Assembly: GCF_029382225.1 (NCBI RefSeq)
Contig: NZ_JARLTC010000020.1
Coordinates: 124,001-188,000, forward strand
Length of the DNA stretch: 64,000 nt
Source: Spongiactinospora sp. TRM90649
GTDB lineage: Bacteria > Actinomycetota > Actinomycetes > Streptosporangiales > Streptosporangiaceae
Direction: 5' to 3'
The notes beneath the pieces are model-generated. The model was not told the DNA's origin. It made no database searches and saw only the letters and a list, made by a program, of their open reading frames with translations. The translations under genes were made by a program, and so were the position numbers. Positions 51,561-58,774 of the stretch are shown piece by piece; position 1 is the first letter of the stretch; each line of letters opens with the position of its first letter.

Positions 51561-52253
51561 ATGGAAAAGAGATGGAAGCTCTGGTCGGCGGCGGGAGCGC
51601 TGGCCATATCCGGAGCGTCAGCGCTCGGGTACGGCGGGCTGGAGATCCGCCGAGAGTTACAACGTCCGCCGACCGAGGCGGAAAAGGCCGCCGCGGCGGC
51701 CCGGGAAACGGCCGTTCGCTGGCGCACCCGTCCAGTGGAGGCATTGTTCCCGGCCACCGTCCGATATGAGGACGAGAAGCGCGAGGCGGGTGTCCGGGTG
51801 GGCATCGCCCCCGCCGCGAGCTGCGCGAAGGCGCTGGACAAGAAGGTGGCCAAGGCGCTCGCCGCGCACGACTGCCAGACCGTGCTGCGGGCTACGTACA
51901 CCGACGCCTCGCGCGCCGTGACGACGACATTCGGAATCGCGGTCTTCCCGATGGAAACGGCCGGCGGCGCCGACAGCGCGTTGGCCGCATTGCCGTACAG
52001 CGGGGTACGGGCCGCCGCCTTTCCCGGGACCGCGACGGCCTGGTTCAAAGATTCCGCGCGGCGATATCACTCGTATCGGAAATTCGCCAACTACCTTGTT
52101 TTCGCCACGTCCGGATATTCGGACGGCCGCCCGGCCGGAGGTATCGACAGGCCGGATCTCCTGCGTTTCCACAACCACGCCGTGACGATTCTGGGCGAGC
52201 GGCTGCGCGAGCGCGTCGAGCCCTGCACGGTCACGGGGGTGGTCGAATGCTGA
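51561..52253 (+). CDS. membrane-anchored protein coupled to the pseudoprotease
   Basis: A 230-residue protein with one N-terminal transmembrane or signal-anchor segment (LWSAAGALAISGASALGYG), a charged helical linker and an extracytoplasmic domain. Three or four Cys (ASCAKALD, AHDCQTV, VEPCTVTGVVEC) could form disulfides. The stop overlaps the next gene by 7 bases. Conserved pairing with a subtilase-like protein suggests a complex at the membrane. No family name recognised. Confidence 0.65.
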   Translation: MEKRWKLWSAAGALAISGASALGYGGLEIRRELQRPPTEAEKAAAAARETAVRWRTRPVEALFPATVRYEDEKREAGVRVGIAPAASCAKALDKKVAKALAAHDCQTVLRATYTDASRAVTTTFGIAVFPMETAGGADSALAALPYSGVRAAAFPGTATAWFKDSARRYHSYRKFANYLVFATSGYSDGRPAGGIDRPDLLRFHNHAVTILGERLRERVEPCTVTGVVEC

Positions 52254-53428
52254 GCCGGGTGCTCGTCTCCGCCGCCGTGCTGGTCCTGCCGTTCGGGCTC
52301 ACGCCCCCGGCCGCCGCCGAGGATGTGCTGTCGCGGCTGGAGCGCGACCTGCGGGCCGCGCACAAGATCGCCAAGGGTAAGGGCGTGACGATCGCCATCC
52401 TGTCGGACGGCGTGGACCCGAAACTGTCCGAGGTGTCCGGCCGGCTGAAGATCGGCCCGGATCTGGTGAAGCGCAAGGAGAACGGTCAGCGGCGGGGCAC
52501 CCTGCTGGCCTCCTTGATCGCCGGGCGCGGGTCCGCCGAGGGGACCGCCATCAAGGGCATCGCCCCCTCCGCCAGGATCCTCTCGGTGCGGACGGTGCCG
52601 ACCGACTTCCGGGCATACCGCAAGCTCGTCCGCACGGATCACATGGACAAGAGCATCAAGGGGATCATCGCCGCCGCCGACCGGGGCGCCGACGTCATCC
52701 TCGCCACCGACGGAAGAGGGCATCGCGGCACCCGCACCACCGAGCTGGCCGACGCCGTCGCGTACGCGAGGGCCAAGGGCGCGGTGGTGGTGATGGACGC
52801 GACGCGGCTCTACGACGACGCCGACACCATGATGGACGCGAAGCTGATCGCCTACCCGGCCGGGGCCCCCGGTGTGATCGGCGTCGGCGCCGTCGACCGC
52901 AAGGGCAGGTGGGTCGCGAAGGACACCGGCCGCAACTCCACGGTCCAGGTCAGCGCGCCGTCCACCCGGGTCCGCGTCACCGGCGACGGCGGGCAGGGGT
53001 GGCGCATGTGGGGGCAGAACGTCGCCGCCGCCTGGGTGGCGGGCACGGTGGCGCTGATCAAGGAGCGGCATCCGGACATGTCGCCCGCCGTCGTCACCCG
53101 GGCGCTGACGGCGACCACCAGGGGAGCCCCGAAGGGCGGCTACGACATCGACGTCGGCCACGGCGTGATCAACCCGGCGGGGGCGCTGCGCGAGGCCGAG
53201 CGGCTGTCCGGCCTGAAGCAGACCGCCGTGCCCGGTGAGCACGCCCTGCGTGCCGACGCCCGAGCCGGCGGCGCTCCGGGCGGCCCCATCAGGGCGGTGG
53301 TGCGGGACCGCGACCTGCTCACGCGCAACGGCGGGATCGCCCTCGCGGGCGTCCTGCTCCTCGGTGCGGCGATCGTCCTGGTGCTGCGCGGACGCCGCCG
53401 GAAGGAACCCCGCATGGAGATCGTCTAG
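52247..53428 (+). CDS. catalytically dead S8 subtilase homologue, membrane-anchored
   Basis: A 393-residue subtilase-fold protein similar in layout to type VII mycosins: signal peptide, protease-like domain and a C-terminal transmembrane helix (GIALAGVLLLGAAIVLVLRG). All three catalytic positions are changed. The Asp motif reads AILSDGVDP (Ser53 where D-T-G-V-D has Asp), HGT reads RGT (Arg83), and GTS-x-A-A-P reads GQNVAAA (Asn258). The surrounding subtilase framework is well kept (LLASLIAG, AAWVAGTVALI), so this is a pseudoenzyme rather than a decayed gene. It probably binds rather than cleaves peptides. Confidence 0.8.
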   Translation: MLSRVLVSAAVLVLPFGLTPPAAAEDVLSRLERDLRAAHKIAKGKGVTIAILSDGVDPKLSEVSGRLKIGPDLVKRKENGQRRGTLLASLIAGRGSAEGTAIKGIAPSARILSVRTVPTDFRAYRKLVRTDHMDKSIKGIIAAADRGADVILATDGRGHRGTRTTELADAVAYARAKGAVVVMDATRLYDDADTMMDAKLIAYPAGAPGVIGVGAVDRKGRWVAKDTGRNSTVQVSAPSTRVRVTGDGGQGWRMWGQNVAAAWVAGTVALIKERHPDMSPAVVTRALTATTRGAPKGGYDIDVGHGVINPAGALREAERLSGLKQTAVPGEHALRADARAGGAPGGPIRAVVRDRDLLTRNGGIALAGVLLLGAAIVLVLRGRRRKEPRMEIV

Positions 53429-53856
53429 AGCGGCACCACGTCGATGAACACCACCCGCTCCAGCAGGTCGGCCGCCCCCGCCGGCACGGCGACCGAACGG
53501 GCCGCGCGGGTCGTACAGCCGCTCGGCCAGCTCGGTGTAGACCGCGCGGTGCCCCAACGGGTAGAGCATCCCCCTGCGCAGCACCCGCACCCGCCGAGCG
53601 CGCTCAGCTCCAGCCGCGTGGCGAGCGGCGGGTCGAGGGCGGCGGCCTCGGCGATCCTGGCCCGCGCGAACCGGTCGAGCGGGAGGCCCCCCCAAGGATC
53701 CTCCCGCTCGGCCAGATCACCCGGCGCCGGGCGCAGCGGGAACGGCTCACCCCGTACCCGGGTGCGCCACAGCCCGACGTCGCCCGAGGGCGACACGAGC
53801 GGCGGCACGCGGTGTTCCGCATCGTCCTGCCGTACGAGCAGATAATCCGGTGTCAC
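53425..53856 (-). pseudogene. gene with two compensating frameshifts, unknown family
   Basis: From GTG 53856 (AGGGGTGG upstream) the frame reads YLLVRQDDAEHRVPPLVS and so on to LATRLELSALGG. It then becomes Cys/Thr-rich for about 30 codons before returning to VAVPAGAADLLERVVFIDVV and a stop at 53425. A second frame over the same 53495-53600 stretch reads VRVLRRGMLYPLGHRAVYTE and then LAERLYDPRGPFG, clearly the true protein sequence. A base loss near 53600 and a compensating gain near 53500 explain this. The family is not recognised. Confidence 0.6.
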
Positions 53857-53908
53857 CCGTCCACCCCTCTCGCGGGACAAGTCTCGGCGGGGGCGGCGGG
53901 GCGGCACA

Positions 53909-53926
53909 TGAGTACGCCCCTACTCA
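53909..53926. promoter_or_regulatory. inverted repeat TGAGTA-n6-TACTCA
   Basis: Six-base arms with a six-base spacer, located between the stop of the NarL regulator gene (53955) and the start of the leftward disrupted gene (53856). It shares the GAGTAC/TACTC core with the palindromes at 48992-49051. Possible operator for the adjacent regulator. Confidence 0.45.
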
Positions 53927-53954
53927 GGCGCGTGAGCAGGGGCGGGAGCGGGTG

Positions 53955-54560
53955 CTAGAGCCAGCCGTTGGCGCGGGCCAGGCCGACGGCCTCGATGCGG
54001 TTGCGGGTGCCGGTCTTGCCGATGCAGGACGACAGGTGGTTGCGCACGGTGCTCTCCGACAGGTGCAGGCGGCGGGCCATGTCGGCGGCGGTCGCGCCGT
54101 CGGCGGCGGCGGCCAGGACCTCGCGCTCGCGGCGGGTGAGCGGGTTCGGTCCAGCGCTCAGCGCGGTGGCGGCCAGGGCCGCGTCGATGACGGTGTCACC
54201 GGCCAGGACCTGGCGGATCGCCGCCGCCAGGTTCTCCACCGGGCCGTCCTTGACCACGAACCCCCGCGCCCCGGCCTCCAGGGCCCGCCGCAGGTAGCCG
54301 GGCCTGCCGAAGGTCGTCACGATCAGCACCGCGCACCCGGGGAGGACATCGCGCAGCGCGGCCGTGGCGTCGATCCCGTTCGTGCCGGGTAGCTCGATGT
54401 CGAGCAGCGCCACGTCGGGCCGTACGCGCAGCGCGGCGGGGACGATCTCGTCGCCCGACCCGACCTGGGCGACCACCTCAAGGTCGTCTTCCAGGTCGAG
54501 CAGGATGGCCAGCGCCCCGCGCAGCATGCCCTGGTCCTCGGCGATCAGCACGCGCGTCAT
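53955..54560 (-). CDS. NarL/DesR-type response regulator
   Basis: A 201-residue regulator with receiver residues VLIAEDQGMLRGALA, phosphoacceptor Asp in PDVALLDIELPGTNG, and Lys in GFVVKDGPVENLA. The LuxR HTH is LTRREREVLAAAADGATAAD, then LHLSESTVRNHLSSCIGKTG. The receiver and output are those of DesR-like regulators that pair with short-sensor membrane kinases. It overlaps the upstream kinase gene by four bases. Confidence 0.9.
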   Translation of the reverse strand: MTRVLIAEDQGMLRGALAILLDLEDDLEVVAQVGSGDEIVPAALRVRPDVALLDIELPGTNGIDATAALRDVLPGCAVLIVTTFGRPGYLRRALEAGARGFVVKDGPVENLAAAIRQVLAGDTVIDAALAATALSAGPNPLTRREREVLAAAADGATAADMARRLHLSESTVRNHLSSCIGKTGTRNRIEAVGLARANGWL

Positions 54561-55699
54561 CGGCCCGCCCCCGCCGGCACGCGCGCTTCGAGCAGGAAGC
54601 CCGGATCGAGGTCCGCAGTGGACAGCGTCCCCCCCGAGTCGGCCAGCCGTTCGCGCAGGCCGTGCAGCCCGCTCGCGTTCTCCGCGGGGGCGGAGCGCGC
54701 CCCGCGGCCGTCGTCGCTGATCTCGGCCACCACTGGGTCGGCGTCGCGGCGGACGGTGATCCGGCAGTGCCGCGCTCCCGAGTGCCGCACCACGTTGGTC
54801 ACCCCTTCCCGGACGACCCACCCGAGCAGCAGGTCGGTCTCGGCGGACAGCGCGGGACCGGTCTCGGTGACCTCGCAGCCGATTCCGGCGGCGGAAAGGG
54901 CCGACCTGGCCCGGTCGAGCTCGGAGGCGAGCCCGGAGTCGCGGTATCCGGCGACGGCCTGGCGGACTTCGAGCAGCGCCTCCCGTCCGATGGTCTCGAT
55001 GTCGGCGGCGTGGCCCACCGCGGCCCCGGTGTCACGGGGGGCGAGCCGCCGGACGGCCTCGGCCTTGACCACGATCACGGAGAGCGTGTGGCCGAGCAGG
55101 TCGTGCAGGTCTCTGGAGAACCGGGCCCGCTCGGCCGCGACGGCGGCGCGGGCCAGTTCCTGGCGGGTGCGGGCCAGCTCGCCGATCACGTCGCCGAGGC
55201 GGCGGAAGCCGTACACGCTGGCTCCGGCGAGCAGGGTGGGCAGCGCCCCGCCCCACAGCGCCCCCTCGACGGCGTCGCCGCGCACCAGCGCCATGCCCCC
55301 GGCGGCCAGCACCGTGACCGCGATCGCGGCGGGCGCCCAGCGGGACCGGACGACGAGCCCGGCGGCGACCGCGACCAGCAGGTAGAGCGTGAACCACTCC
55401 GTCGGCGCGAAGGTCGCGGTGGCGGCCAGCGTGACCGCCGCCAGTACGGCGGTCAGCGCCTCGCCCCCGAGCGGCCGGGGCGCGACCAGGACGATGGCCG
55501 CGAAGAGCGCGGCCACGACCGCGAGCGTGCCCCAGGCGAGCGCGGGGGAGCCCGCCTTCCCGATGGTCACGACGGGGGAGATGAGCAACAGCACGCCAAC
55601 CGGGAGAGCCCCCAGCACTGTGGCGTTGCTACGTATCCAACCGGGTTTGTCCGGGCAGTCCCGCATATCCCAATTGTCCATCATCGGCTGGTTCCTCAT
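54557..55699 (-). CDS. DesK-like sensor histidine kinase
   Basis: A 380-residue HisKA_3 kinase from ATG 55699 (ATGA overlap with the preceding gene); ATG 55684, with GAGGA upstream, is an alternative. Five or so transmembrane helices lie in residues 20-150. The phospho-acceptor motif is RFSRDLHDLLGHTLSVIVVK, and the ATPase domain has VREGVTNVVRHSGARH, ISDDGRGA and ASGLHGLRERLADSGG. It likely senses a membrane property, as in DesK, and signals to the overlapping regulator. Confidence 0.9.
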   Translation of the reverse strand: MRNQPMMDNWDMRDCPDKPGWIRSNATVLGALPVGVLLLISPVVTIGKAGSPALAWGTLAVVAALFAAIVLVAPRPLGGEALTAVLAAVTLAATATFAPTEWFTLYLLVAVAAGLVVRSRWAPAAIAVTVLAAGGMALVRGDAVEGALWGGALPTLLAGASVYGFRRLGDVIGELARTRQELARAAVAAERARFSRDLHDLLGHTLSVIVVKAEAVRRLAPRDTGAAVGHAADIETIGREALLEVRQAVAGYRDSGLASELDRARSALSAAGIGCEVTETGPALSAETDLLLGWVVREGVTNVVRHSGARHCRITVRRDADPVVAEISDDGRGARSAPAENASGLHGLRERLADSGGTLSTADLDPGFLLEARVPAGAGR

Positions 55700-56112
55700 C
55701 GGCGCGGGAGTAGACCGATCAGGGTGGCGGCGACCACCACGTGCATGCAGGCCAGGGTGATGATCGCGGCGCCGTTCACCGCGCCGAGCGGCCCCGCGAG
55801 GGACAGCACGAAGAACACCGAGGCGATCACCGTCCAGATCGTCGTCCCGCGCGTGCTGACCCGCTGGAGCACCACGAGCAGGCCCCAGCCCAGCATTCCC
55901 ATCAGCAGGGCGAATCCGATGACCAGCCCCGGCTCGATCACCTGCGGCGCGGCTCCCATCATCGCCCGCAGGTCCACCCCGAGCACCGGCACCGCGACGA
56001 CCCACACCAACAGCGCCGCGACGGCCGCGTACACCACCGAGAGGGGGCGGGTGTACCGCTTGCGCACCTCCGGCGTACTCGACTCGTTCGTCTTCCCCGT
56101 GGCCATCGACAT
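55696..56112 (-). CDS. DUF6069-like membrane protein
   Basis: A 138-residue membrane protein from ATG 56112 (AGAGGGCAGAG upstream) with four transmembrane helices and a conserved PGLVIGFALLMGMLGWGLLVVL region, resembling DUF6069 proteins. It is the first gene of an operon with the kinase and regulator, overlapping the kinase by four bases, and may be the sensed or regulated membrane component. Confidence 0.7.
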   Translation of the reverse strand: MSMATGKTNESSTPEVRKRYTRPLSVVYAAVAALLVWVVAVPVLGVDLRAMMGAAPQVIEPGLVIGFALLMGMLGWGLLVVLQRVSTRGTTIWTVIASVFFVLSLAGPLGAVNGAAIITLACMHVVVAATLIGLLPRR

Positions 56113-56168
56113 CGGCTCTGCCCTCTTTCGTTCGTTCGTCGATGACATTGACGGTATGAGTCATGGCA

Positions 56169-56608
56169 TTACTGGCGACAGATGAGGATGTCGCCTGTTA
56201 ACCAGTACAAATCACCTATGTCGTCCGCACGCTCGACCGGCTGACCGGCGGGGTGCTGCTCGGCGGCGGCGTCCTCGACGCCGGGCCGCAGCAGGTCGCG
56301 GGGGAGCGGCCCGTTGCTCATCAGCCGGTACAGGTGGGGCTCGCGCAGCGCGTAGGCGCGGTAGGCGCGGGTCAACGCGGCGAGCGCCGCCTGGGGTGCC
56401 GATCGCACGGCGGCTTCGAGGACGGCGGCCAGTTCCTCCAGCGCGGCCTCGATCAGCCGGGCCTCCACCGCGCCCTTGTCCGGGAAGTGCTTGTAGAGGG
56501 ACGGGGCGCGGATGCCGAGCCGGTCGGCCAGTGCCCGCATGGTGAGCGCCGCGGGGCCCTGCCCGGTCACCAGTTCCCTGGCGGCCTCGACGATCTGCTC
56601 ACTCTGAC
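56169..56608 (-). pseudogene. truncated TetR-family regulator
   Basis: A leftward frame encodes SEQIVEAARELV, then LTMRALADRLGIRAPSLYKHF, a good TetR helix-turn-helix, and a C-terminal domain start (YRAYALREPHLYRLMSNGPL). The normal start and first residues are missing: upstream DNA is a protease fragment on the other strand. After GVED near 56275 the sequence no longer matches the family and runs to a stop at 56169. Both ends are lost, so it is unlikely to be functional. An internal GTG at 56570 would omit part of the first helix. Confidence 0.65.
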
Positions 56609-57001
56609 ATCGCCGTGCTCTACGCGCCCGAACTCGACATCCCGCCGCTGCGGCTGGATGACACGGAGTTCGACAAGGGCTTCATGGCCGGGTTCGAGCG
56701 GTCCGCGGACAAGCCGGTCGTGCGCCCCGTCGCGCACGTCATGACGCAACAGGCCGAGGGCTGGGACATCTACCACCGCGCCAGGATCGTCAGGAAGGTC
56801 CACGCGCTGGAGGCGAAGGTCGAGCCGGGGTTCTCGGGCGCGCCGGTGCTCAGGGACGGCGTCAATGTGGTCGGCATGGTCTTGGCCGCCGCCACCGACC
56901 AGCCGGGCCGTGGATACGCGCTCACGGTCGCCGAGATCGCGCGCGGCGCGTCGCTGACCAGGGCCGCGACGCGGAAGGTGTCCACGGACAAGTGCGAGTG
57001 A
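56606..57001 (+). pseudogene. C-terminal fragment of a trypsin-like (MarP-type) serine protease
   Basis: The frame begins at the catalytic-Asp region (DIAVLYAPEL, 56606) and continues to the Ser motif VEPGFSGAPVL and the closing GYALTVAEIARG, then a stop at 57001. The half of the protease with the catalytic His and any membrane anchor is absent, replaced by the truncated TetR gene. The junction near 56606 marks a deletion that removed the 5' parts of both genes. Confidence 0.65.
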
Positions 57002-57023
57002 CCGCCAGGTTCATAAAAGCCCT

Positions 57024-57037
57024 TACTTATATAAGTA
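57024..57037. promoter_or_regulatory. 14-bp palindrome TACTTATATAAGTA, likely operator of the AHSA1 gene
   Basis: A perfect palindrome in an A+T-rich stretch ending 20 bases before the ATG at 57058, where a promoter -10 would lie. Operators of this form are typical of ArsR-family repressors, which often control AHSA1/SRPBCC genes. No ArsR gene lies in the window, so the regulator is inferred to be elsewhere. Confidence 0.6.
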
Positions 57038-57057
57038 GGATTTGATACGGTCGCCGC

Positions 57058-57690
57058 ATGCCAGATGTGACCCAACAGATCAGTGCCGTGCGCCGGACCA
57101 TGGGAACGCGTGTCCTTGCGGCCGGAGAGGCGCGGGTTCAGACGATCAGCCGGACGTTCGACACCGATGTCGAGGATCTCTGGGACGCCTGCACGAACCC
57201 CGAGCGCCTGCCGCGCTGGTTCCTGCCGGTGACCGGTGAGCTGCGCCTGCACGGGCGCTACCAGTTCCAGGGCAACGCGGGCGGGCTGATCGAGCGCTGC
57301 GACCCGCCGAAGGGGTTCGCGGCCACCTGGGAGTACGGCGGCGAGGTGAGCTGGATCGAGGTGCGGCTGACCCCCGAGCCCGGCGGCCGGGCCAGGCTGG
57401 AACTGGAGCACGTCGCCCACGTGACCGACGAGATGTGGAAGCGGTTCGGGCCCGGCGCGACCGGCGTCGGATGGGATCTCGGGCTGCTGGGCCTGTCCCT
57501 GCACATGGCGAGCGGGCATTCGGTCACCCCCGAGTGGACGGCCGAGTTCGAGGCGTCGGAGGACTACCGGCGGTTCGTGGCGCTGAGCAGCGACCTCTGG
57601 CGCGAGGCCGACGTGGCCGCCGGCGCCGACCCGGAGCAGGCCGCCGCCGCGGCGGGGCGCACCGCCGCCGCCTACACCGGGGCCGAGTAG
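57058..57690 (+). CDS. SRPBCC / AHSA1-domain protein
   Basis: A 210-residue START-like fold protein of the AHSA1 (Aha1 homologue) group. It shows ISRTFDTDVEDLWDACTNPERLPRWF, then GGLIERCDPPKGFAATWEYG, and a C-terminal LGLLGLSLHMASG helix. Such proteins bind hydrophobic ligands. A palindromic operator overlaps its promoter. It is convergent with the LysR gene, one base between stops. Confidence 0.85.
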   Translation: MPDVTQQISAVRRTMGTRVLAAGEARVQTISRTFDTDVEDLWDACTNPERLPRWFLPVTGELRLHGRYQFQGNAGGLIERCDPPKGFAATWEYGGEVSWIEVRLTPEPGGRARLELEHVAHVTDEMWKRFGPGATGVGWDLGLLGLSLHMASGHSVTPEWTAEFEASEDYRRFVALSSDLWREADVAAGADPEQAAAAAGRTAAAYTGAE

Positions 57691-57691
57691 C

Positions 57692-58579
57692 TCACCCGGC
57701 CAGCTCCCGCGCCACCAGTTCGGCGAACTCGGTGGCGAACGGGCTCAGCGCGTTCCACTCCCGCGCCGCCCAGCCGACCGTGATCGGGGCCAGGTCGGGG
57801 ATCGGCACCGCGCGCACCGGCCCGTCGGAGTCGACCGTCAGCCGGGGCAGCGCGGGCAGCACGGCGTGCCCCACCCCCAGTTCCGCCAGCAGCACCGCGG
57901 TGTCCCAGTCGGCCACCCCGACGCGGTCCGGCGGGCCCGCGCCCAGCCGGAGGAACTCCTCCTCCAGCCGCTGCCGGGAGGCCGAGTTGTCCGGGTGGTC
58001 GATGTAGCGGATCGCGGCCAGGTCCGCGGGGGCGATGGAGGTCTTCTCCGCCAGCGGATCCCCGGCGGGCACCACGAGCACCCACGGCAGGTCGATGACC
58101 GGCCGCTGGGTGACCCCGGGCAGCGGGCGGCCGATGGTGATCCAGGCCAGGTCCACGCGCCCGCTGTGCAGCAGCTCCACACACCGCCGCGCCGAGTGCG
58201 ACGACCTGAACTCCAGCGTGACCTGTGGATGCCGTCTCCGGAACGCGGTGATCGCGTCAGGCATGAAGTGGCGGACGGTGACCCCGCCTGTGGTGATCTT
58301 CACACTGCCGCCGAGCCCGTCGCGCAGCTCGCCGAGCCGCCGCACCGCCGCGTCCAGCGAGGCGATCCCGCCCTGGGCGGCCTGGTAGAGCAGCAGCCCC
58401 GCCTGGGTCGGCACCACGCCGCGCGGCCGGCGCTCCACCAGGGGCAGGCCGATCTCCCGTTCCAGCCGCCTGACGTGCTGGCTCACGGCAGGCTGGGACC
58501 GCGACAGCGACCGCGCGACCGTGCTCAGGTTGCCCGCCTCGCACACGGCGACGAACACGCGGAGGTCGTCGAGCGTCAT
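57692..58579 (-). CDS. LysR-family transcriptional regulator
   Basis: A 295-residue LysR protein. The N-terminal HTH is LRVFVAVCEAGNLSTVARSL followed by SQPAVSQHVRRLEREIG. The periplasmic-binding-like effector domain starts near residue 90 (VKITTGGVTVRHFMPDAI). It lies 195 bases downstream of the GlpD-like gene on the same strand; that interval has no visible gene. LysR regulators usually control a divergent neighbour, but no divergent gene is present here. Confidence 0.9.
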   Translation of the reverse strand: MTLDDLRVFVAVCEAGNLSTVARSLSRSQPAVSQHVRRLEREIGLPLVERRPRGVVPTQAGLLLYQAAQGGIASLDAAVRRLGELRDGLGGSVKITTGGVTVRHFMPDAITAFRRRHPQVTLEFRSSHSARRCVELLHSGRVDLAWITIGRPLPGVTQRPVIDLPWVLVVPAGDPLAEKTSIAPADLAAIRYIDHPDNSASRQRLEEEFLRLGAGPPDRVGVADWDTAVLLAELGVGHAVLPALPRLTVDSDGPVRAVPIPDLAPITVGWAAREWNALSPFATEFAELVARELAG

Positions 58580-58774
58580 CGACCAAAGCTATCGCTAGGG
58601 GTTCTCCATGAAAACCCATGAATTGACTATGGGTGCGGTGGCTTTCAGGATGGCAGTAAGGCGTCCGTGTGACCCGACTGAAACTCGGCGGCAACCCGTC
58701 CGTCGTCCGATCGGCGCGTGTACGGCATACGCATCGATCGGCGGCGGACGGGTGTCGACCGCCCGGCGGCCCGC

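Noticed and set aside
56253..56744. Rightward ORF opposite the TetR remnant
   Set aside because: The HTH signature of TetR is clear on the other strand, and the rightward translation has no coherent family pattern.
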